The notes under the pieces were generated by a model. That model searched no databases. It had not been told where the DNA came from and saw nothing but the letters and a program-made list of their open reading frames with translations. The position numbers were made by a program, and so were the translations under genes. From Phymatolithon calcareum (Eukaryota > Rhodophyta > Florideophyceae > Hapalidiales), in the NCBI GenBank assembly GCA_977006965.1, contig OZ345380.1:2046001-2110000 (forward strand): a stretch of DNA of 64,000 nt, written 5' to 3'. This document shows positions 55,154 through 64,000 of this stretch, one piece after another. How positions within the stretch are numbered: position 1 is the stretch's first letter; each line of letters begins with the position of its first letter.

Positions 55154-55739
55154 AGGATGGACATCACTTTTATGCACCCTACAAATGACAGGTATACCAA
55201 TCCGTCAAGTCAAAGCCTCTCTGTCCAATAACTGAGATTCTTAACTCAGCAGATATTAAAAGTCACTGTCCTATATGGACGAACTACTATGCTTCGCGGT
55301 ACACATTTTCTGCAACGCCGCAATTCGTTCATTTGCATAAGCAAATGGCACCATGTATATTTGAAAGTGGCCAAGTCCTAGGCAGCTACCTGACCGCGCA
55401 AAATTCGCTCTCCAACCAAGCCCGCCCTCTGATCTACAAAACATCCGTGATGGGAAGCTGTAACCCAGCGTCTATATCACTATATATCCTGCCATCACTG
55501 GGACACGATGAAGGGAGCAGGCGACTTACGGATCTCCCAAGTCCTTGAACGACACGAGGGACAAGCACGAGGCAGGTAGGTGAATGAAGTGAAAATGCGA
55601 CTTGTCCACGGCTTTTCTATTCATATATGCCCGCCATTTTACTTCTTCACTTCCACAGTAACTAGAAGGATCACCATAACCTATTCATTTTCTCCGCCTT
55701 CGACCTTATCAACTAGGACACTTCCTTTTCAGATTTAGC
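55154..55739. other. Intergenic stretch, nothing recognised
   Basis: No gene or repeat recognised. Confidence 0.3.
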
Positions 55740-56365
55740 AATTTCAAGGAAAGCAGAAGAACGCTTATCAAACTATCGAAGCAGGGACGAGGACCAATGT
55801 CCTACGCGTTGAAGACCAAAGGCACACAATGAACAACGTGTAACATACGGTTTGACCGCAGCACCGTTGGGCCGCACGACCATCCGTTTCAACGAGTGTC
55901 CGGGATATTGCCATACCCAGCTCGTAGCCCGCTGTAATCGCCACGAGAGCCGGTCCAGCCGCGACCATTATTGAACCTAAATCCATTGTATCGAAGGATT
56001 CCGAGCTCAGGATCATAGCAGCTACCAACTCGCGAGCTCGCGCATCTCAACAGCAAGAAACCAAGGTGCATCTGTGCAACATCTCTCTCCGTCCGCTCGA
56101 CCACATCGAGCAATCGATTCTCTTGTTCTCCCACCCTCTCATCCCCTTTTCGTCTTGTAGATTAGTTAAGGGAAGCGGAAGTCCAGGGTTTGACCACGGC
56201 GAACTCTGGATGGAGCTCCTCAGATGCGCTGGGTCAGGCCCGGCAGCATTACAGCATGCGATTTCCTCGAGGGCTCCACTCGCCGCCCGCACATTACCGA
56301 CACAGCTTTATTGCGTTCACTAAAGTTCTGAAGTTCTGGCACCTAGCCGAGATCGAAATAAAACG
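55740..56365 (-). repeat. Dispersed repeat F, copy 2 (inverted)
   Basis: Inverse counterpart of 8405-9005. The minus-strand frame MDLGSIMVAAGPALVAITAGYELG... is open for 86 codons but is broken in copy 1. Confidence 0.65.
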
Positions 56366-56404
56366 TAATCCTTTACTGCATAGTGCACAACACTATTTAG
56401 ACAC

Positions 56405-56720
56405 AAATGGTTTCTTTCTTTCTTTATTGCAGAAGGGGTTAATTTTGAATTAATCCCGGAACTTTCCTTCGAGTGAGCTCTCATTGTCCACACATTGGAT
56501 AAGCTCTGTGAGTTTTCTCCCCAGAACTTCTACCGTTTTGCCACTCACTCACCGGATGAATTGCGACCGGAAAAAAGCCCGACCTCTCAGCATAGGAAAA
56601 GGTGCTCGACTGTTTCCTTAACATCATACGGTAGATCGGATGCTTTCTGTTTCCTCGCTATTACTGTTCCTTGTTCAAATGTTAACTTGGATTCAATTTG
56701 CGCCCTCCAGAAGATCAGCA
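56405..56720 (-). mobile_element. LINE family E 3' fragment
   Basis: Minus strand: LPYDVKETVEHLFLC, then RGRAFFRSQFIR and VSGKTVEVLGRKLTELIQCVDNESS in neighbouring frames, ending TTCTGCAATAAAGAAAGAAAG. Same 3' end as the copies at 43888 and 44375. Confidence 0.6.
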
Positions 56721-58310
56721 ACATCGCATTCATATCCACGAATTCCTTTTTGACCCCAATAACGAATACCCTTAACAATCGACGAATCATCTCCCATCAG
56801 CTCGTCAGACTTGAGCAACGAAATTAGAGCGTCTTTAAACATAGAGACAAAGTCACATATTTCGAGTACGCCTGACTTTAAGTCAGGCGTGCTCGAAATA
56901 TGCTCAAACCGGATCGCATTATAGCACAAGGCACGAGCTGCAACCGCATATTGCCCATAAACTCTCGAGTGTTCCAAGACCTTAATGCAGTTGAACGTAT
57001 TCAATTTCTCCGAAGCTGAAACAACCACTCGTCTTTTTAACACAGGACTCAAACGGCGAAATGCTGCGGTGTGTGCAAGAATTAGAAATGCTTGTCCCAC
57101 CCGCACCATTGTAAACTGCGCCACTCTGTTTGGCTACGGCATTTCAGCCTGTTTGGCAAAAATGAGAGTTCTGAGACAATTTCTCTCTGAAAGGTTCCAT
57201 ATGATTGCATTGCCTGTTTGGCGATACAAAGACGGTATTCCAAGAGTGTGCGCCAGTGCCCATACTTCTAGAACAAGACCAATGATTCTTAGGCATGCCG
57301 AGACGCTGAGGCCAGAGAGATGATCGACAGCTACCTGGAGTGCGCGAAAAAAAGATTCCCTTCCGACTTTGTACGAGGCGGGATCTCAGATATCTGCAGA
57401 TCCCTTCCACTCTTTCTGGTCAAATCCGATGTGCTCGTCGGTAGACAACTGCAGGAGCGATAGCGCGGAAACCAAAATCTTTCCACGATTGCCCATCCAA
57501 TCTCCGTTACGAGTGTGCATAAGCTTTGTAGGCCGTCATTCTCGCCTTGGCGGACTACGTTCAAGTAAGTGCAGACGATTGACTACTGAGCTTTCCCAAT
57601 GACGTAGTTAACCGGTAGAGTTCAAGACGCAGGCTGCGCTGGACAAAGTCACAGGCAGGAATTAACCCAAAATCAGAAATGACGGGGGAGTTTGTTCAGT
57701 CTTGTGCTTCAATCGTCAGTTGTAGGAGAACACAATGACGTCATAATCATCGCCCGTCGAAAGGCAGGGAAGGAGTGCACTCCAGGTCCAGTCAGGGCTG
57801 GGCCTGCATTAAGATTCTGGGTGCGAAATGGGCAAGTGGTGCATCTTACTGTACGGGAACAAGCTCACTAAGCAAGTCCATGGGCAATAGAGCACAGATC
57901 TAAGCTATTACCTCAGAGCAGACTAAGCCAGACATGAAGGGTAACGATCAGTTAAAGGTACTCTCCGCCGGGTTTTTTGAGGCCTGGTGACGACACAAAT
58001 GGGAATATCGCCAATTCACGAACCGTTTTCGGGACTCCTTCGGATTTTGTAAAAGGATTTCTCGTGCATAGCCGCATCTACTCCCCACCTCGATTCGATG
58101 AAGTACTCGGAGCACATGAACACGATTGCTCGCGTGACATTGCAAAACTGAGAACAAATCTGGTTACCATTGGAAGTGACTATCAAAATTCCATTCATTC
58201 AGCGCAAGCCTGTGGTTTAGGAGGAAAGCGATGAAAAACAATTTATCCTCTGATCATCTCGAATTAGCCGCGAATGTAGGATACCTATATATACGTAGAA
58301 TGTGGTCAGC
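56721..58310. other. Decayed coding-like stretch and a 47-bp palindrome
   Basis: The minus strand 57410-56700 reads protein-like in several frames (for example KLNTFNCIKVLEHSRVYGQY), possibly the upstream part of the E copy; unassigned. 57600-58310, downstream of the Hint gene, shows nothing recognisable. Confidence 0.3.
56856..56902. repeat. 47-bp near-perfect palindrome
   Basis: 23-bp arms around a single central T: CATATTTCGAGTACGCC ... and its inverse, one mismatch. Confidence 0.85.
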
Positions 58311-60725
58311 CTAAGACCAAATGTTGAAGGCAGCCGCAGAAGCAGCAGTGACCTCGCAAATGCCGTCTATAGCTCGGCTCTGTGCAATGCAAGTTCCGGG
58401 AAAAACGCGGGAAAGACCTGGGAAGGTTGCGCCGAACTGCGAATGCATCCAGCGCAGAGGTGCCATGAAGAAATGCGCCAAAGTCGGGCTCACAGCAGCC
58501 GTGTAGGCAGATGCAAGCACTGGGGCGTTGTCACCATACTGCACTAGCATATCTCCAGATTTCGTCTGCGGGTTGTATAAACCATTCATCAGTTTGAGGG
58601 TTACTTCTGTCACTCGTTCATGACGAAGCTCTTTTTCGTGCTGCACAACGATAAAGTCGCCCACTTTGACATCCTTGGCAAGCATGAGAATCCCATTCGC
58701 ATGAATATAGTGCGTTGAGGAGGAAACAATCTTCCCAGAAGTGCTCTCAATAACGGTCATCAAAGTCTTGACGTCGTGAAGTGCATGTGTGAACAGGAGG
58801 ACCGGGCTGAACGCATTCGGGGACACTTCCACCATGTCACCAACGCGTAAGTCCTTCATGGCCACTCGATGACTACTGCGGAGATTCACCATTGCATTCG
58901 CCGGAAAACATGCCCACAAAAATTTTGGTAATGTGTTCGGGACTGGTAGTTGTGGAGGAGGAGGAATATAGGGCGGTGGAGGAATGTTGGTAATATTGTA
59001 AACCCCATTGTTGTTACCATTACCGACAGGGGGAAACTTGTCGGGTTTCGGGGCGGTGGGCACTGCGGGCACTGCCTTCCGTTCAAAAGCACTATACGAG
59101 CACGCCATTTCGCCCGGAGTATCTCGGGCAAGGAAAGCAGCTTTTGCAGAAATCAACTTTGTGCAATCGCTCCCAGGAACACTTTTGCAGAACAACATGG
59201 ACGCGGGCACGATAGAGAGGAGCAGGCCAACTGGTTTTTTGTCAACAATGTACGGGCATTTTGATATATCAAGGAGCACGACGTGAGTCAAGGACTTGAG
59301 AATAGCAGTCTTCAAATCTGTCACAAATTCTTCAGGGCTGTGGGCATTGAGCGCTGACAATGCACCCAAAATGGCTTGTGATTTGATGGTGTTCTTTTCC
59401 GAGATGTTCTTCATCAATGGCATGAGCTTTTCCATGACTGCCAAGCCCTTCCGACCGAGAGCGTCGTCCTTCATGATCATTTCCACGTCCGAAAAGCGGG
59501 ATACGTTTGCGCTAGCACATAGTTGCCCATTGATCGCCACTCGTGCATTGTGAGACGGAGGAACGGCCGGAAATTCAATGCTTTGAATCGCACTGTCGTG
59601 TGGAACCGAACAGTTCTCGTCGGTCATATGTAGCGACAACGCGGGAGCCTTTATCGGCATTTGGACAGACTTCAACATAATCGGAATCGTCGCGGACAGA
59701 ACTTCAATCAAGTGCTCCGATACTTCTTCTAGTGATGCATCACCGTCACCGTCCTTGACGTAAAAGCAGTCAGGGTTGCGCGCAGAAGTAGTGCCAGATG
59801 CACCTTCCGTGTGACCTAGGGCCATGAGAGGAATATGCTTCAGATCACCAAATTTTTCCCGCAGCTTCATCTTGGCCTCCTCAACGTATGGCGAGTTCCA
59901 CGCAGCAGGCAAAGTTGAGGTGCCCATGCTTGACTGATGGTTCAGCTTTCCAAGCATATGGCTCAGAACTGAAGGGGGAACGGCCAAGCTCAAAAGATGT
60001 TCTTGCATCACGTTCAGAAATTGCTGTGCCAGAGAATAGAGCGAAATTTGCGAAAATGACAAGTCACCGCACTTCCAAAGATCTTTGCCGGACGCGGTAT
60101 ACATAAAGCGCTTGTTTTCAATGAAGGGCTTATCAGGCAACTCGTACGATGGGGTGAAAATCGGCCCCAAAAGATTCCCTATATCCATCAGCTTCACTGG
60201 CCAAGTCATGTACTGCGAGGCACGGCATACGTTGTAAGGGTCGTACAGGGAAAGCTTGAGGCCAGACGACGTGTTGTGCACATCAAGCAGTAACTTTTTC
60301 GGGCACATAGTTTCCTCAGATTTGATCTGGCGCGTTGGAAACGGATTTTCGTTGTAACTCGATGCATTTTGCATGCTAGCGTTGGCGAAGTAATATCCAA
60401 GCCTCAAGGATGTGTAGACCTTAGAAAAGGGAAACAGCTCGTATGCACCGGATAGAGGATTGGTCTCGTTCACGTAGCTTGTTGTATTCGCGTTGCTTGT
60501 CGAGTTGGTGTGGATTGTGGTATTCGAGTGGATGGTTGAATTCGGCAGGACGACTGCAGCTGCTGGTTTGATCTCCGAAAAGTGCACCAAAACAAAGAGT
60601 GCACACATGAGTGCGGGGAGAGTCCATCGCCTGTTTACGTGAAGCTTGTTCCAAATCTTAGAGTTGTCGTCCGTTATCCAGCACGCTATGGTACTTGCGC
60701 ATACTGCGCCGAAAAACAGGTCCAT
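58311..60725 (-). CDS. Secreted/membrane protein with C-terminal Hint (Hog-like) domain
   Basis: 804 residues from the chosen Met. The N terminus has a hydrophobic segment (ALMCALFVLVHF, about 38-50), then an Asn/Thr/Ser-rich stretch full of N-glycosylation sequons (NST, NTT, NTS). A large unrecognised extracellular-type region with scattered Cys follows, then a proline-rich linker (PPPPYIPPPP, about 583-592). At residue 606 the Hint domain begins: CFPANAMVNLRSS, then DLRVGDMVEV, SSSTHYIHANG (S-x-x-H block), VKVGDFIVV, and AHFFMAPLRWMHS near the end. The last motif matches the Hedgehog-type (Hog) C-terminal part, but the usual ASCYA is ASAYT. Hint domains self-cleave before the Cys, so the glycosylated part may be released. 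The frame is open to 61040; the extra 105 residues look non-protein-like. Single exon, intact. Confidence 0.85.
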   Translation of the reverse strand: MDLFFGAVCASTIACWITDDNSKIWNKLHVNRRWTLPALMCALFVLVHFSEIKPAAAVVLPNSTIHSNTTIHTNSTSNANTTSYVNETNPLSGAYELFPFSKVYTSLRLGYYFANASMQNASSYNENPFPTRQIKSEETMCPKKLLLDVHNTSSGLKLSLYDPYNVCRASQYMTWPVKLMDIGNLLGPIFTPSYELPDKPFIENKRFMYTASGKDLWKCGDLSFSQISLYSLAQQFLNVMQEHLLSLAVPPSVLSHMLGKLNHQSSMGTSTLPAAWNSPYVEEAKMKLREKFGDLKHIPLMALGHTEGASGTTSARNPDCFYVKDGDGDASLEEVSEHLIEVLSATIPIMLKSVQMPIKAPALSLHMTDENCSVPHDSAIQSIEFPAVPPSHNARVAINGQLCASANVSRFSDVEMIMKDDALGRKGLAVMEKLMPLMKNISEKNTIKSQAILGALSALNAHSPEEFVTDLKTAILKSLTHVVLLDISKCPYIVDKKPVGLLLSIVPASMLFCKSVPGSDCTKLISAKAAFLARDTPGEMACSYSAFERKAVPAVPTAPKPDKFPPVGNGNNNGVYNITNIPPPPYIPPPPQLPVPNTLPKFLWACFPANAMVNLRSSHRVAMKDLRVGDMVEVSPNAFSPVLLFTHALHDVKTLMTVIESTSGKIVSSSTHYIHANGILMLAKDVKVGDFIVVQHEKELRHERVTEVTLKLMNGLYNPQTKSGDMLVQYGDNAPVLASAYTAAVSPTLAHFFMAPLRWMHSQFGATFPGLSRVFPGTCIAQSRAIDGICEVTAASAAAFNIWS

Positions 60726-61189
60726 CTTGTCTCTCCGTCCGCTGGTGCGTCTTGCCTTGCTGTGTGGAGTTTTCAGACGGCGATGCTGCAGATTTATAGA
60801 CTGCCGAACGGCAATCGCTGCGCGCTGAATCAACACAAAATTTTTGTGTCGCGCAGCATACACGACACCTCGAACAGGCACGCACGAATACGTGTAGCCA
60901 CACTCGATGTGAGTCAAGCTGCCGTGCTCCACGGATACGGCAAAAAAGCTGCAATATTTCAAGTAAAAAACAATTTTGAATTGTGTGAACACGAGTTGGG
61001 CGATCCAGAAACGAAAGCAGACCAGGCATTCCATGGACAAGAATCTAAATGTTTGAACAAGTAAACCCTTATAACATGAGCTCCCCGTCAGGTCCTGTTT
61101 CGGAAAGATCTGATGTGACTAGCCCAACAGCTCTCGTGTCTCTGGGCACTCCGGAGACCTGCAATATCATGCTTCAATAAAGTAAGTCC
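60726..61189. other. Upstream region of the Hint gene
   Basis: No clear TATA box or repeat seen; the Hint frame extends into it but without family-like sequence. Confidence 0.35.
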
Positions 61190-61690
61190 ATCCGACACGC
61201 AAAGATCGCGGTGTATCAATTGAGGTCGCTCAGGGCCTCGCTGTGTGGGCCCAGTCCGTTGAAAGCCGTCAAGACGTACAAGGCGCTGATACTGCCAAGA
61301 TGGAACTTCGCCTTGCACCTGACGCCATGCACACTGAGAATACAGAGAGCTAATGCAGAAGTCGAAAAGATATTTTCGCAAGTATTCGGAACAATCTCCA
61401 AACTCCGATCATGAAGACTGCGCCTTCTCTGCTGCATACATAACCTCGGAAAATAAGATTAGTTCTTGCGCTCCGAATACTCGAACGAGCCAGAGGGAGA
61501 GGACGATTTGGCCATCCCAAGGGAGTCAAGAGACGTTGAGGAACTGCAACGGTGGAACGGAATTTATTGGCAATGGCACAGCGCCCGGATCTATCAGCAC
61601 TGCAGTTTCGTACACAATCTTGGAGAGTTAGAACTGCCATTGAGGAGCAAAAATTTGTGCCATCACATTCAAACTTAGGAATTCCTTACC
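61190..61690 (+). mobile_element. LINE family C-like fragment
   Basis: RHAKIAVYQLRSLRASLCGPSPLK, ALILPRWNFALHLTP and AEVEKIFSQVFGTISK follow the C connector region. After frame changes IPRESRDVEELQRWN parallels VPREDGDVGELQWV. No 3' end found. Confidence 0.6.
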
Positions 61691-62336
61691 GATTGCAGTC
61701 TTTTTAAAGCTGTTTAACTTGCAATGTGCGAGTCGAGGTACTTTTGGAGAACCCGGCGGTTGTAGAGACGATGCCATGTCGATGGCCGGTATAGCGTGGT
61801 TCAGGGTCGTCAGCGCGTTGTCGCTATTGCGATCGTGTGTAGCCTTGTCGGTGCGCAATCTTTGCGGTGAAAAATGATCAATTTACTCCTGCCTCGTCGT
61901 CGCCCCCTCCTATCTCTCTGGGCGGAAACACTTATGTCTAAACGCACACTAACTCTTCGAACTCTAAAGGTCCCGAGTGAGGAGCATACGAACTCCTGCG
62001 ATGACACGAACGCATGAAATGCAGATAATTCAATGTGACTAAGTAAAAGGGATTGGGATGGCTTTTGTACTCTTGGCATTGAATGGGCTTGCCGTGGATA
62101 GACGATTCGATGGCGCTCGCAATGTGCTGCATACGCGATGACCGCGCGGATCGCTAGACTCGATCTTGAATCATTGCTTCATAGCTCGGTTCTCATTTGA
62201 TGCACATGAATTGTTGGAGCGGGACAGTCGCAAGACGTCTTACATCGTCTGGACAAACTTCGCCGTTAGATCATCATGCATTCTCCAACTTTTTTCGTGA
62301 GAAACGAAAGAGCCCCAAATTCTGAATCGGACAAGA
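61691..62336. other. Intergenic stretch, nothing recognised
   Basis: No gene or repeat recognised. Confidence 0.3.
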
Positions 62337-62735
62337 ATGCATAATTTTCTTCCACGTCTGTGGCAGACCGATGAGTATACAAAAGATGCTATCGAAGACG
62401 TCACAAACGGAATTTCGAAGGATACACTCACAAAAGAAGACGGCGTCTGGACTAAGCGAGAATTTGACAAGCTACTGGCCATGTTCCAGTCTATAGACAA
62501 CCCTCATCGCCACAAAGCAGAGTAAGCATTCCCTGCAAATCTGACCCCCCTTCCCATCTATAACAAGTGCATGTCGCGCGGATCTTCAGCTTGAAGGAGA
62601 GACCAGAGGTGGGTTTTTGTACTCCACTGAATCGGATTACACCAACAAAAAAAGAAACTCTTCTTTAGACAGAATCCGGCCAAAAACCTCTTGGCACTAG
62701 GAAAGTTGTCCCAAGCGTCAGCAGATGCGTTAGGA
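62337..62735 (+). mobile_element. LINE family A 3' fragment
   Basis: TDEYTKDAIEDVTNGISKDTLT then REFDKLLAMFQSIDN, with a 3' UTR, GAGACCAGAGGTGGG box and hairpin (62705-62733). The usual AATAAA tail is missing. Confidence 0.6.
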
Positions 62736-62816
62736 GATAGGCCATGTGCCGAGCCGGAGCGATGACGGGAGACGAGTTTCCGTTATATCTTGGTGCTCTA
62801 CATAATTCCGTCAGCC

Positions 62817-63382
62817 AACTTCATAGAACTACAGTGGGCAAGTCGCGATATTGCCGCGATGCTGCAACAAGAACAGTTCGCGGAACCCTTCAAACATATG
62901 CAGGAAGGGAAATCTCCAGGCCAACTCCGACGAATACTGTTCGAAGGCACGAGGCTAGACGCAGGAAGAAAGAGTAAAATTCCGTACGACAAACAGGATG
63001 AGATCCCGGCCATCCACAGGTTTGCCAAGGTGAGACATCGACAGCTGGCCATAAAATACGCAAGCGGAAGGTTTCCTCAAGTGAGCACGACGCTAATATC
63101 GAATACATTCGGAAAGGCAGCAGAGCGCCACCTGGAGACGATACGTATGAACCTAACAAAGTGTGAACTGGACTCCGGAGAAATGTTAAGAACGGAAAAT
63201 GCATTAGACGCCATTCTACTCTACAGCGTCACCATAATTGACAATATGGAGAACGGCGAGTCCCTGTATTAGGAACCAGGCGATATACTAGAATGAGCAA
63301 GTTACGAAAAGCTGCTCCCGTACAGTCTTAGGAGTGTTAATCAGGGCTTTCAAACAATAATCAACTAAACAGTTGCAGAAAA
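62817..63382 (+). mobile_element. LINE family D copy with 13-bp TSD
   Basis: AATTCCGTCAGCC at 62804-62816 and 63383-63395. One open frame (to 63272) covers the C-terminal region: RKSKIPYDKQDEIPAIHRF, KVRHRQLAIKYASGRFPQVS and ETIRMNLTKCELDSGEM, ending NMENGESLY. The 3' UTR ends AACAGTTGCAGAAA. 5'-truncated; intact frame suggests a young copy. Confidence 0.85.
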
Positions 63383-63395
63383 AATTCCGTCAGCC

Positions 63396-64000
63396 TGGTT
63401 CAGTTCCAGTGTTATAGCTCTAGCTTTGGGGAAGTGCATTTTCTTATGCTAGAAGCCTTCAACTTCATCACTCTAACGTCAAACCGTGATTCAGCACATA
63501 CTTACGGGATCATTGCTGATTCATAAAGGTTTATCTGGGTTTCCGTGAAGACAGGAGCGCGGATCTCGCCGTACTTCGGGCAATTGCTAGATCCTTTCTT
63601 GGCAGTTGATGTCCTATCCGCAAGATACTGTAGCGCGATAGCGTGCTAAGAGATATTGTGTGAGTCCGGAACTGTTTAGCCCCATCGAACAGTGATTAGA
63701 ACGGCGGTTGCGTATTTCTGGATGTAGAGGTAGTGATTGAGTGTGATAAGTTTTAGATCGATGATTGTTGACAAGTCCTTGCTTGTCAAGTTTATTGATG
63801 TTGCTGCTACTTATGCTACCTCTGGGTTCATTGAATCAAGTAGACGAGCTTGCGGTGCATCTCCATTCATATTGTATATGAAACGGATGATGATGTGTCT
63901 GCGCAAATGGGCGCGACTATCACGTAGAGAATGCACACAAAGCCTTGACAAGAGATTAAACGGAACGACTGATTACAGGAAAAGAAACAATTTCTTGTAT
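63396..64000. other. Right-edge stretch, nothing recognised
   Basis: No gene or repeat recognised. Confidence 0.3.

Noticed and set aside
60726-61040. N-terminal 105-residue extension of the Hint protein
   Set aside because: No family-like features, and it would bury the hydrophobic leader. Met at 60725 is preferred.
1-64000. tRNA or rRNA genes
   Set aside because: I found no convincing cloverleaf. GGTTCGAA runs at 35640-35840 are leader repeats of the Ty3 element, not T-arms. tRNAscan-SE would settle it.

Overview
The window looks like nuclear DNA of a eukaryote with short spliceosomal introns. Three introns can be read directly: 99 nt in the transporter gene, 66 nt and 72 nt in a Harbinger transposon, all with GT..AG ends. 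Genes are few, mostly single-exon, and set in a sea of decayed transposable elements. This gene-poor, LINE- and Ty3-rich layout, together with a Hint (Hog-type) protein and a plant-like set of DNA transposons, would fit a red macroalga. No single feature proves that, and stramenopiles or other algae remain possible.

Host-type genes: an MFS transporter running off the left edge (1-1277, minus); a small secreted protein with two Cys/Trp/Lys-rich modules (2889-3452, minus); a short-chain dehydrogenase (7346-8353, plus); a zinc-ribbon nuclear-type protein (25445-25975, minus); and a large secreted or membrane-anchored protein ending in a Hint/Hog autoprocessing domain (58311-60725, minus). These are not arranged as an operon and I see no shared pathway.

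Mobile elements: (i) several families of non-LTR retrotransposon, here called A, B, C, D, E and R, mostly 5'-truncated and nested in each other. Six insertions carry perfect 12-17 bp target-site duplications that I could read. (ii) A Ty3/gypsy chromovirus-like element with two 380-bp LTRs (35183-40305), inserted into a family A copy and lacking the reverse-transcriptase catalytic core. A second, older Ty3 element lies on the minus strand (47518-49850), next to a purine-rich minisatellite framed by direct repeats. (iii) DNA transposons: a nearly complete PIF/Harbinger element with terminal inverted repeats, a spliced transposase and an accessory protein (13481-16473); a broken hAT transposase (10425-11909); an hAT-type MITE with an 8-bp duplication (2512-2838); a 658-bp fold-back element (30159-30816).

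The most unusual items are the two-module secreted peptide precursor, the Hog-like protein, the conserved 3'-terminal hairpin of family A (nine copies, with a compensatory base change), the R family whose three copies all stop at the same ATATCC terminus without a poly(A) tail, and a nested-palindrome cluster at 19069-19423.
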